From positions 1 to 18,748 of the forward strand of contig DBFCCI010000064.1 in NCBI GenBank assembly GCA_048380335.1: DNA of 18,748 nt. The letters run 5' to 3'. The stretch is from Lachnospira sp900551945. Its GTDB lineage: Bacteria > Bacillota > Clostridia > Lachnospirales > Lachnospiraceae. Within the stretch, counting starts at the first letter, position 1, and each line of letters opens with the position of its first letter. Shown here one piece after another: positions 1 to 6,908 of the stretch. The notes below the pieces were generated by a model. It was not told the origin of the DNA. It ran no database searches and saw only the letters and a program-made list of their open reading frames with translations. The translations under genes were made by a program, and so were the position numbers.

Positions 1-225
1 GTGGAATTAAAGTGTGTTAAGTAAATAACGTAAATTTAGGGAGAATGACTATGCTTCCTTGTAGAAATACAGAAGACAATCGCTAATGTGGTCGTAGGAC
101 TGCTTGGTTGTTAAGTTCGCTGCTCTGATAGAAAGACAGTACATCCAAAGTCTGAAAATGATGTACGATTACTGCAGAGTATCATCAGTTAGAACCTCCA
201 CAGCTTGCTGTGGAGAGTAGTCAGA
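1..225 (+). mobile_element. Right end / probable omega-RNA region of an IS200/IS605-type TnpB element
   Basis: No protein-coding gene is seen here apart from a frame open over the first seven codons, which could be a transposase tail. The segment is rich in nested stem-loops. CTCTG (123-127) can pair with CAGAG (175-179) around GTACATC (139-145)/GATGTAC (160-166). A terminal hairpin has an 8-bp stem, CTCCACAG (196-203) with CTGTGGAG (208-215). It is followed by AGTAGTCAG (216-224), which resembles the GTAGTTCAC end at 9944-9952 and the inverted copy at 18578-18587. In TnpB elements the 3' end of the transposon is the scaffold of the guide RNA (omega-RNA or reRNA), and the guide lies just outside. 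The boundary at about 225 and the link to a tnpB gene left of the window are inferences. Confidence 0.5.
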
Positions 226-336
226 GTTATTAATTTAAAAGAAAGCATGTAAAAATGTAGTATTTGAAATTTTTAAATAGTATTATAAGTAATTAATAAA
301 GCAGATTACAAATCTATGCTTGATTTTTTTGAATTT

Positions 337-364
337 TTGGTGGCTAAAGTATAAAATGTATGAT
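337..364 (+). promoter_or_regulatory. Candidate promoter for the TrpB2 gene
   Basis: TTGGTG (337-342) is followed after 16 bp by TATGAT (359-364), a reasonable housekeeping promoter about 70 bp before the start codon. A second possibility is TTGAAT (329-334) with TATAAA 15 bp later. The rest of 226-432 holds no gene. Confidence 0.4.
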
Positions 365-386
365 ATTATATTTAGAAACGATGAAA

Positions 387-409
387 ATGATAGACAATAA
401 CTCTATCAT
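387..409 (+). repeat. Perfect 8-bp inverted repeat in the TrpB2 gene leader
   Basis: ATGATAGA (387-394) and TCTATCAT (402-409) are exact inverted repeats with a 7-nt loop. They lie between the predicted transcription start and the ribosome binding site GGAGGAG (421-427). The repeat could be an operator or an mRNA stem-loop. There is no T-run, so it is not a terminator, and no known regulator motif was recognised. Confidence 0.4.
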
Positions 410-432
410 AAAAATGTATTGGAGGAGAGAAA

Positions 433-1803
433 ATGAGTAGAGAAATACCTTATAAGATTTATCTTGAAGAAAGTGAAATGCCAAAACAGTGGTATAATGT
501 CAGGGCAGATATGAAGAATAAGCCCGCACCTATACTTAATCCTGCTACATTAAAGCCTGTCACAGTTGACGAGCTTTCATCAATATTTTGTAAAGAACTT
601 GCTATGCAGGAGTTAGACGAAACTAATGCTTATATTGACATTCCACAGGAAATCAGAGATTTTTATAGAATGTATAGACCATCACCATTAGTTCGTGCAT
701 ACTGCCTTGAAAAGAAGCTTGGTACGCCAGCACATATTTATTATAAATTCGAGGGAAATAATACATCAGGCAGTCACAAGCTTAATTCAGCTATTGCTCA
801 AGCTTATTATGCAAAGAAGCAAGGCTTAAAAGGTGTAACAACTGAAACAGGTGCAGGTCAGTGGGGAACAGCTCTTTCAATGGCTTGTTCATATTTTGAC
901 CTCGACTGTCAAGTGTATATGGTTAAAGTATCTTATGAACAGAAGCCATTTAGACGGGAAGTTATGAGAACTTATGGTGCAAAGGTTACTCCATCGCCAT
1001 CTATGAATACAGAAGTTGGTAGAAGAATTAACAAGGAATTTCCTGGTACTACTGGAAGTTTAGGTTGTGCTATTTCAGAAGCTGTGGAAGCTGCTACTTC
1101 ACAGGAAGGATATCGTTATGTATTAGGTTCAGTGTTATCTCAAGTACTTATCCATCAGACAGTTATCGGTCTTGAAACTAAGACTGCATTAGATAAATAT
1201 GATATTAAGCCAGATATTATTATTGGCTGTGCAGGTGGTGGCTCTAACTTAGGTGGACTTATATCACCATTTGCAGGAGAGAAGATAAAGGGTAATGCAG
1301 ATTATGAGATTATCGCTGTAGAGCCAGCTTCATGCCCAAGTCTTACAAGAGGGCGTTATGCTTATGACTATTGCGATACGGGTAAGATATGCCCATTGGC
1401 TAAGATGTACACATTAGGAAGTGGCTTTATACCATCAGCAAATCACGCAGGTGGTCTTAGATATCATGGAATGAGTTCGATTGTATCTCAGCTTTATGAT
1501 GATAAGATTATTACAGCAAGGAGTGTTGAACAGACAGAAGTATTTAAAGCAGCAGAACAATTTGCAAGAATTGAAGGTATACTTCCAGCTCCTGAAAGTA
1601 GTCATGCTATTAAAGTAGCAATTGATGAAGCATTGAAGTGTAAGGAAACAGGAGAAGCAAAGAATATCGTATTTGGTCTTACTGGAACTGGATATTTTGA
1701 TATGGTGGCATATCAGAAATACAATGACGGTGATATGTCAGACTATATTCCAACGGATGAAGAACTTGCAAAGAGCTTTGCAACACTTCCAAAGGTTGAT
1801 TAA
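433..1803 (+). CDS. trpB2: TrpB2-type tryptophan synthase beta chain (TrpB-like PLP-dependent enzyme)
   Basis: This 456-residue cytosolic PLP enzyme is predicted to condense indole with serine to give tryptophan. Fold type II PLP signatures are intact. Lys116 in GSHKLNSA is the Schiff-base lysine. E138-TGAGQWG is the substrate loop, written ETGAGQHG in classical TrpB. GCAGGGSN (265-272) is the cofactor phosphate-binding loop. The length and the long N-terminal extension fit the TrpB2 family rather than the roughly 400-residue TrpB1 that partners TrpA. No trpA or other trp gene is nearby, so a stand-alone indole-salvage role is likely, but this is inference; some TrpB2 proteins may use other substrates such as O-phosphoserine. 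The ribosome binding site GGAGGAG lies 5 bp before the ATG. The next gene starts one base after the stop. Confidence 0.88.
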   Translation: MSREIPYKIYLEESEMPKQWYNVRADMKNKPAPILNPATLKPVTVDELSSIFCKELAMQELDETNAYIDIPQEIRDFYRMYRPSPLVRAYCLEKKLGTPAHIYYKFEGNNTSGSHKLNSAIAQAYYAKKQGLKGVTTETGAGQWGTALSMACSYFDLDCQVYMVKVSYEQKPFRREVMRTYGAKVTPSPSMNTEVGRRINKEFPGTTGSLGCAISEAVEAATSQEGYRYVLGSVLSQVLIHQTVIGLETKTALDKYDIKPDIIIGCAGGGSNLGGLISPFAGEKIKGNADYEIIAVEPASCPSLTRGRYAYDYCDTGKICPLAKMYTLGSGFIPSANHAGGLRYHGMSSIVSQLYDDKIITARSVEQTEVFKAAEQFARIEGILPAPESSHAIKVAIDEALKCKETGEAKNIVFGLTGTGYFDMVAYQKYNDGDMSDYIPTDEELAKSFATLPKVD

Positions 1804-1804
1804 T

Positions 1805-2014
1805 ATGAGTGAAAATACATTTACTAAAATATATGAAGTAGTAAAAAAAATTCCAAAGGGACAAGTTGCAACTTATGGTCAAGTTGCAAGGCTTGCTGGC
1901 AATAAAAGGTGGTCAAGGGTTGTTGATAGAAATGGAAATGTGTCTAAAGCATTTGTATTTGGTGGCGAGAACAGACAATTGGCTTATTTAAAAATAAAAT
2001 TTAATAGTTTATAA
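1805..2014 (+). pseudogene. Internally deleted MGMT/ATL-like DNA-repair protein
   Basis: The 69-residue frame matches the alkyltransferase-like (Ada/MGMT C-terminal) family at both ends but lacks its centre. The helix-turn-helix part IPKGQVATYGQVARLAG (16-32) and the start of the next block, RWSRVV (35-40), are clear. The text then jumps to DRNGNVSKAFVFGGENRQ (41-58), which in normal members follows the active-site loop. The missing piece is about 19 residues and would contain the PCHRVV (or PWHRVV) motif. The last residues (LKIKFNSL) do not match the family, and the usual C-terminal helix is absent (family length is about 100). The ATG follows the trpB2 stop by one base, so translation is probably coupled. 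It is likely nonfunctional for repair, but the reading frame is open, so a mini-protein cannot be excluded. Confidence 0.72.
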
Positions 2015-2019
2015 AAATA

Positions 2020-2115
2020 GGGCTGTCGCACTAATAAAATTTTATACAAAATATAGATGTTTAATTAGTAAATAAGTCTATACCTTGTATAAATTTTCTC
2101 TAATGCGACAGCTCC
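2020..2115. mobile_element. 96-bp palindromic MITE-like element
   Basis: The two ends are inverted repeats of about 30 bp with small gaps. The left end begins GGGCTGTCGCACTA (2020-2033), and the right end finishes TGCGACAGCTCC (2104-2115). ATACAA (2045-2050) and TTGTAT continue the match inward. Ends reading GGGCTGTCGCA are common for DDE-transposase insertion sequences of Firmicutes, so this looks like a miniature derivative without a transposase. No clear target-site duplication was found. The hairpin may also end trpB2 transcription, although no T-run follows. It sits 5 bp after the stop of the damaged ATL gene. Confidence 0.6.
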
Positions 2116-2215
2116 ATTTGCTATGTTTAACTAAGATATGTATAATAGATTAATGCAAAATAATTTATTTTTAAATTTTAAAATAATGGTATTAAAAATT
2201 AAATTGATAGAATAT

Positions 2216-2286
2216 GCTTTTTATATTTTTTCAGTCAGAAAACCAATGGTCTTTAGACCGTGGGATGAATGGCGTCACTTTCATAT
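2216..2286 (+). repeat. IS200/IS605-type end hairpin, copy 1 of a direct repeat
   Basis: This 71-bp segment matches 9662-9733 with four substitutions and one gap. Its core is a hairpin with GGTCT and AGACC arms and flanking CCA/TGGG. It is followed by GATGAATGGCGTCAC, a layout typical of the subterminal hairpins recognised by IS200/IS605 transposases. Nothing transposase-like follows this copy, so it is probably a solo remnant. The same-strand copy 7.4 kb downstream makes this a direct repeat. Confidence 0.6.
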
Positions 2287-2336
2287 ACTGTATATTTTTT
2301 ACTTAAAACATTGTGTGATTTGGTAAAAATTATAGT

Positions 2337-2471
2337 ATAATAAATAGCATAGAGAAACTTGCAAAGCAGGGAAAATATGCTTTCAAAGATTGTAAGTTGC
2401 TACACTATCTTCCAAAAGACGGATCAAGTCAATGGAAGAATATAAGCGAGGCGATGATATTTCGTCTATAA
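2337..2471 (+). pseudogene. Unidentified coding fragment without a start codon
   Basis: One frame stays open for 44 codons from the stop at 2334-2336 to the TAA at 2469-2471. It reads protein-like, including AKQGKYAFKDCKLLHYLPKDG. No ATG, GTG or TTG with a ribosome binding site precedes it, and I do not recognise the family. It overlaps, in a different frame, the start of the GHKL kinase remnant. This suggests two truncated genes joined by deletion. It may be chance. Confidence 0.25.
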
Positions 2472-2719
2472 ATGATATTTTATCAGAAAAATTACGTTGG
2501 ACTTTTCAAGTAAATAGATATGCGTTAGATGAAGTACCAATACAAATGAGAGATATAAAGGATTTTGACATACGTTTAGTATTAGTTATTAAAAATGTAC
2601 ATGGTATTGGAATGTTGAGTGTAAAAAAAGTTGTTGAAAAATATGATGGTGATTTAAAGATTAATAGTTGTGACAATATATTTGAAGTGGTTGTGATTAT
2701 GTATTTAGAAGGAGTTTAA
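2432..2719 (+). pseudogene. C-terminal remnant of a GHKL-type sensor histidine kinase
   Basis: Residues 60-95 (VHGIGMLSVKKVVEKYDGDL and then FEVVVIMYL) match the end of the GHKL ATPase domain of Agr/quorum-type sensor kinases. GIGM is the G2 ATP-lid box. The preceding N box, G1 box and all sensor parts are missing. The 95-residue frame runs straight from unrelated sequence into this tail. The only upstream ATG (2432) has no good ribosome binding site, and no response-regulator gene is adjacent. It is very probably the stump of a deleted two-component system. The strong promoter of the next gene starts 8 bp after its stop. Confidence 0.65.
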
Positions 2720-2726
2720 AAAGTTC

Positions 2727-2757
2727 TTGACACACATTTATTAATATGATATATAAT
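2727..2757 (+). promoter_or_regulatory. Strong housekeeping promoter for the riboswitch and cation ATPase
   Basis: A perfect TTGACA -35 (2727-2732) is followed after 17 bp by TATATA (2750-2755), with an overlapping TATAAT at 2752-2757 (19-bp spacing). The riboswitch aptamer starts about 10 bp downstream. Confidence 0.8.
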
Positions 2758-2765
2758 ATTAACAA

Positions 2766-2870
2766 GAAAAAGGGAGTAGCTTTCACTTTTTTAAGTGTAT
2801 ACGATGACGTCATCACGATGTACATATATGTATATCCGGAGCGTATGAAAAGCAAGACTTTTATCTTTTT
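2766..2870 (+). promoter_or_regulatory. yybP-ykoY (Mn2+-sensing) riboswitch aptamer
   Basis: The leader shows family hallmarks in the expected order. These are AAAGGGAGTAGC (2769-2780), a small hairpin with CACTT/AAGTG arms, ATCACGATG, a CCGGAGCG segment (2836-2843) and GCAAGACTT (2852-2860). A possible P1 closes AAAAAG (2767-2772) on CTTTTT (2865-2870). This class binds Mn2+ and usually switches expression on. Its frequent partners are P-type cation ATPases and Mn exporters, exactly what lies downstream. The 3' strand overlaps the terminator stem. I identified it from consensus recall and context, without a covariance-model score. Confidence 0.85.
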
Positions 2871-2967
2871 ATAATTATATTTGAGTAATATTTATCTACT
2901 GACAGCAGTAGATAATATATTAGGTAGACTGTAATTATAAGATGGATAAAAGTCTTGTTTTTTTATT
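2853..2967 (+). terminator. Riboswitch expression platform: intrinsic terminator
   Basis: CAAGACTTTTATC (2853-2865) is an exact 13-bp complement of GATAAAAGTCTTG (2945-2957), which is followed by seven Ts. Between the arms is another perfect hairpin, TTATCTACTG/CAGTAGATAA with an ACAG loop, so the terminator is a long branched rod. The left arm also forms the 3' strand of the aptamer. Ligand binding and termination are therefore mutually exclusive, as in an ON switch. Confidence 0.85.
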
Positions 2968-3034
2968 TTAAGAAAGACCTTATCCATCAAAAGTAACTAT
3001 TATAAAAAGTTTATTTGAAAGGATAGGTAAGTTT

Positions 3035-5773
3035 ATGACTGAGTGGTACAAAAAGAGCAAACAAGATGTATTAAAAGCCTTTAATACAAAAGAAACAGGT
3101 CTTACAAGTGACAGTGCTGATAAGGCGTTAAAAAAGTATGGTGAAAATGTATTAAAAGAAGCCAAAAAAGAAAGTGCAATACAAATATTTCTAAAACAAT
3201 TTTCTGATATGATGGTAATTATTCTAATGATAGCGGCTTTTATATCAATGCTTACAGGTGAGCTTGAAAGTACACTTGTAATAATTACAGTGCTTGTGCT
3301 TAATGCAATATTAGGAACTGTACAACAGATAAAAGCTGAAAAGTCGCTTGACTCTTTAAAATCGCTTTCATCACCAGTGGCAAAAGTTATAAGAGATGGT
3401 GAAATGATAGAGATTAATTCAAAATATATAGTTGTAGGAGATATTATGGTGCTTGAAGCCGGAGATATGGTCTGTGCTGATGGGCGAATAATACAAAATC
3501 ACTCATTACAAGTCAATGAAAGTTCCCTTACGGGTGAGTCTAATAATGTTGACAAAAAAGACATTTTAATAAAAGAAGAAACTCCACTTGCTGACAGAGT
3601 TAATATGGTGTATTCGGGAAGTCTTGTAACTTACGGTCGTGCAAATGTAGTTGTTACCGAAACAGGAATGAATACACAAATAGGTAAGATTGCCACACTT
3701 ATGAATGAAACTAAGCAAAAGAAAACTCCATTGCAGGAAAGTCTTGACAATTTTAGTAAGTATTTAGCGACAGGTATTCTTATTATTTGTGCGCTTGTAT
3801 TTGTTGTAGAAATGATTAATGGCATTAAGCTTATGGACGCAATGCTTTTTGCTGTAGCACTTGCAGTAGCGGCAATTCCAGAAGCATTAAGTTCTATTGT
3901 AACGATTGTACAGGCAATGGGGACTCAAAAAATGGCAAAACAAAATGCCATTATTAAAAATTTATCTGCTGTCGAAGCCTTAGGTTGTGTATCAGTAATT
4001 TGCTCTGATAAAACGGGAACACTTACGCAAAATAAAATGACAGTGCAAAAAATATATGCAGGCAGACGAGTTTTTGAAAGTCAGTGCTTCGACCTTGACA
4101 ATTCACTTCATAAATTATTATTGTATAATGCTGTGCTTAACAATGATTCTAGTATCGTTGACGGCAAGGGAATAGGCGACCCGACAGAGTATGCTTTAAT
4201 TGAGATGTATAGAGATATAATGGCTTACAATGATACAGCACAAATAAAAGCTATGGATAGTGATTATAATAGGAAATGTAAAGATGATGTAATATTTAAA
4301 GCCTCATCAGCAGAGTATAAAAACGATAAAATATCAGAAGTGGCTTATGAAAATGGACTAAGAAGCAGATATAAAAGAAAAGAAGAAGTTCCATTTGACT
4401 CTGACAGAAAGCTTATGAGTTCAAAATATAATATTAATGGAAAAAGTGTCATATTTACTAAGGGTGCTATTGACGTTTTGCTAGAAAGATGTAATTATAT
4501 AGATATTAATGGAAAAGTACGAGCAATAAGTAAACAAGACAAGGAAGAAATATTATCGCAGAATATTAAGTTTTCAGAAAATGGTTTGAGAGTGCTTGCA
4601 TTTGCATATAAGTATTCTGATGAAAGCTTAAGTGTTAAATCAGAGTATAATTATATATTTGCGGGACTTATATCAATGATAGACCCACCAAGAGTTGAAT
4701 CGGTTGACGCTGTTAAAAGTGCAAAAAAGGCGGGCATTAAGACGGTAATGATTACAGGCGACCATAAGATTACAGCGACAGCTATAGCAAGTCAGATTGG
4801 AATATTTAAAGATGGAGATATTGCAGTCAGTGGAATTGAACTTGACAATATGTCTGACACAGAGCTTGATAAAAAAATAACAAAAATATCAGTATATGCA
4901 AGAGTATCTCCTGAAAATAAAATTCGTATCGTTGAAGCATGGCAAAGAAAAGGCAAAGTCGTATCAATGACAGGAGATGGTGTTAATGACGCACCTGCTC
5001 TTAAAAAAGCTGATATCGGAGTTGCAATGGGAATTACTGGTACAGAAGTTTCAAAAGACGCATCATCAATGATACTTGCTGATGATAATTTTGCTACTAT
5101 TATTAAAGCAGTTGCGAATGGGCGTACTATTTATGAAAATATTAAAAATGCAATTTTATTTTTGTTATCTGGTAACTTATCAGCGATTATAACAGTGCTT
5201 TATGCGTCACTTTTAGCACTTCCAGTTCCATTTAAAGCAGTACAGCTTTTATTTATTAATCTAGTGACAGACTCACTTCCAGCACTTGCAATAGGAATGG
5301 AAAAGCCACAAAGTGATGTGCTTGATAGAAAGCCCCGTAATCCTAAGAAAGGGATTATGGATAAAGCATTTATTGTTAAAATGGTACTTCAAGGTTTGTT
5401 AATATCTATCAGTGTTATTGCTGCTTATAGGCTCGGACTTGGAAATAATAATACAAATGATGAATTTATGGCGTGTTCAATGGCATTTACCACATTGACA
5501 CTTGCAAGACTGTTTCATGGATTTAACTGTCGAGGACAGCAAAGTATATTTAGCTTAAAGTTTAGTAGTAACTGGTATAGTGTTGGTGCATTTTTAGTAG
5601 GCATGACACTTGTGGTTATGGTTATATTTGTGCCATTTATGAGGGAGTTATTCTCAGTTCATGCGATGACTTTAACTGAATTTGGCTATGTAGTAGGGCT
5701 TGCAATAATGCCAACAGTAATTATACAGGTAGTAAAGGTAATAAGGGATATTTTTAGAACAAAAAAAGGTTAG
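3035..5773 (+). CDS. P2-type Ca2+/Mn2+-transporting ATPase
   Basis: This 912-residue membrane pump hydrolyses ATP to export Ca2+ or Mn2+. All P-type hallmarks are present: actuator TGES (166-169), phosphorylated Asp325 in CSDKTGT, KGA (476-478) in the nucleotide domain, TGDH (574-577) and TGDGVNDAP (646-654). Membrane ligands fit a one-ion (site II) pump of the PMR1/bacterial CaxP kind: Glu283 in PEAL of M4, and Asn742 with Asp746 in NLVTD of M6. M5 reads SGNLSAI, without the acidic residue of SERCA site I. A lysine- and charge-rich insert (about 395-450) lengthens the N domain. The upstream yybP-ykoY riboswitch argues that Mn2+ efflux is a main job; substrate choice remains inference. The ribosome binding site AAAGGATAGG precedes the ATG. 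The gene is the first of a block of three genes on the same strand. Confidence 0.9.
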   Translation: MTEWYKKSKQDVLKAFNTKETGLTSDSADKALKKYGENVLKEAKKESAIQIFLKQFSDMMVIILMIAAFISMLTGELESTLVIITVLVLNAILGTVQQIKAEKSLDSLKSLSSPVAKVIRDGEMIEINSKYIVVGDIMVLEAGDMVCADGRIIQNHSLQVNESSLTGESNNVDKKDILIKEETPLADRVNMVYSGSLVTYGRANVVVTETGMNTQIGKIATLMNETKQKKTPLQESLDNFSKYLATGILIICALVFVVEMINGIKLMDAMLFAVALAVAAIPEALSSIVTIVQAMGTQKMAKQNAIIKNLSAVEALGCVSVICSDKTGTLTQNKMTVQKIYAGRRVFESQCFDLDNSLHKLLLYNAVLNNDSSIVDGKGIGDPTEYALIEMYRDIMAYNDTAQIKAMDSDYNRKCKDDVIFKASSAEYKNDKISEVAYENGLRSRYKRKEEVPFDSDRKLMSSKYNINGKSVIFTKGAIDVLLERCNYIDINGKVRAISKQDKEEILSQNIKFSENGLRVLAFAYKYSDESLSVKSEYNYIFAGLISMIDPPRVESVDAVKSAKKAGIKTVMITGDHKITATAIASQIGIFKDGDIAVSGIELDNMSDTELDKKITKISVYARVSPENKIRIVEAWQRKGKVVSMTGDGVNDAPALKKADIGVAMGITGTEVSKDASSMILADDNFATIIKAVANGRTIYENIKNAILFLLSGNLSAIITVLYASLLALPVPFKAVQLLFINLVTDSLPALAIGMEKPQSDVLDRKPRNPKKGIMDKAFIVKMVLQGLLISISVIAAYRLGLGNNNTNDEFMACSMAFTTLTLARLFHGFNCRGQQSIFSLKFSSNWYSVGAFLVGMTLVVMVIFVPFMRELFSVHAMTLTEFGYVVGLAIMPTVIIQVVKVIRDIFRTKKG

Positions 5774-5831
5774 TTTGATTTATAAGTGAGATAATTGGGT
5801 GTAATAAAAATTAGTAAATGGAGAGTTTTTT

Positions 5832-6830
5832 ATGAACAATTACAGAAAGATAATTATGTTATCGCTTAAGATAGGGATAGGCAGCAGCCTGTCCTTGTAT
5901 ATAGCGGAGTATTTAGGACTTAATTACGCAGTTTCGGCAGGAACTATTACATTGTTGTCGCTTATGGCATCAAAATGGGGAACAGTTAGGCTTTCAGGGT
6001 ATAGAATTATTTCATTTTTAACAACTGTGTTAGTGGCTTGGATATTATTTACATATATAAAAAGTGAATGGCTTGCCTATGGAATACTTTTGACATTGAT
6101 TGTATTTATGGCAGAAATACTGCAATGGAGAGCGACAATATCTGTAAATGGTGTTATTGCGGCACATTTAGTTACATATAGTGACTTTAGCGACCAAGCG
6201 GTGTGGAATGAGTTTGGACTTGTGTTTATTGGTATAATTGTGGCGTTAGTGTTTAATTTATTTAATGGAAATACAGAGCATAAAAAACATATTGTTTCAC
6301 AAATGAGGGATATTGAAAAAAGATTGCAATTTATAGTTGGAGCATTGTCAGCATATCTTTCTAATAAAGATATGGAAAGAAATGTCTGGGGTGATATATG
6401 TAAACTTGAAAATGATATTTCAGACTGTATAAAAGAAGCTTACGAGTATCAGAATAATACGTTTTACTCACATCCAGAGTATTATATTTCATATTTTGAA
6501 ATGAGAAAGTCGCAATGTCAGATTATACATAATCTTCATCAAGAAATGAGAAAAATGCGTACAATGCCTAAGCAGGCGAAAATAGTTGCAGAGTATATGT
6601 TGTATTTAACGGACTATATTGATGAACACAATAATCCTGAAAAACAAAAGCAAAAGCTTGATAATATTTGTAACGAAATTAAAGCAGACGAACTTCCAAA
6701 GACAAGAGAAGAATTTGAAAGCAGAGCAGTATTGTATCATGTATTAATGGATATAGAAGAATTTTTAAAATGTAAACAAAATTTTATTGAGAATTTGAAT
6801 GAAGTGCAGATAAAAAAATATTGGAAATAA
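5832..6830 (+). CDS. Aromatic acid exporter family membrane protein (ArAE_1/FUSC-like)
   Basis: The 332-residue protein has an N-terminal half of about five or six hydrophobic helices (residues 5-145). It begins with a basic, amphipathic segment and includes LGLNYAVSAGTITLLSL and SKWGTVRLSGYRI, typical of the Firmicutes ArAE_1 family. From about 150 onward it is a soluble, charged, helical domain (EHKKHIVSQMRDIEKRL onward), as in the ArAE_1 C-terminal domain. Family members are annotated as exporters of aromatic acids, but experimental support is thin, so the substrate is unknown. The gene starts 58 bp after the ATPase with ribosome binding site TGGAGAG, so it is probably co-transcribed and under the same Mn2+ riboswitch. 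The stop overlaps the -35 region of the feoAB promoter. Confidence 0.75.
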   Translation: MNNYRKIIMLSLKIGIGSSLSLYIAEYLGLNYAVSAGTITLLSLMASKWGTVRLSGYRIISFLTTVLVAWILFTYIKSEWLAYGILLTLIVFMAEILQWRATISVNGVIAAHLVTYSDFSDQAVWNEFGLVFIGIIVALVFNLFNGNTEHKKHIVSQMRDIEKRLQFIVGALSAYLSNKDMERNVWGDICKLENDISDCIKEAYEYQNNTFYSHPEYYISYFEMRKSQCQIIHNLHQEMRKMRTMPKQAKIVAEYMLYLTDYIDEHNNPEKQKQKLDNICNEIKADELPKTREEFESRAVLYHVLMDIEEFLKCKQNFIENLNEVQIKKYWK

Positions 6831-6872
6831 TAGAAGTGTATAGTATACTTATTGATAAAGAGTATCATTATC
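6821..6872 (+). promoter_or_regulatory. feoAB promoter with overlapping Fur box
   Basis: TTGGAA (6821-6826), a 17-bp spacer and TATACT (6844-6849) form a good housekeeping promoter. Starting 5 bp after the -10, 6854-6872 reads GATAAAGAGTATCATTATC. This matches the classical 19-bp Fur box GATAATGATAATCATTATC at 16 of 19 positions. Fe2+-bound Fur there would cover the transcription start and block initiation, so low iron should switch feoAB on. This reading also rules out the TTG at 6852 as the start codon. Confidence 0.75.
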
Positions 6873-6908
6873 AATAAAATACAAATAAGAAAGGCTATAA
6901 AAAATACT

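Noticed and set aside
2138..2326. Possible 62-residue protein
   Set aside because: It runs through the IS-end hairpin repeat, has no ribosome binding site, and its composition is that of AT-rich noncoding DNA.
2803..2814. GATGACGTCATC palindrome as an operator
   Set aside because: It lies inside the riboswitch aptamer, where self-complementary helices are expected.
6852..6908. Longer FeoAB starting at TTG 6852 (19 extra residues)
   Set aside because: No ribosome binding site. The codon lies by the predicted Fur box and transcription start, and FeoA homology begins at the ATG at 6909.
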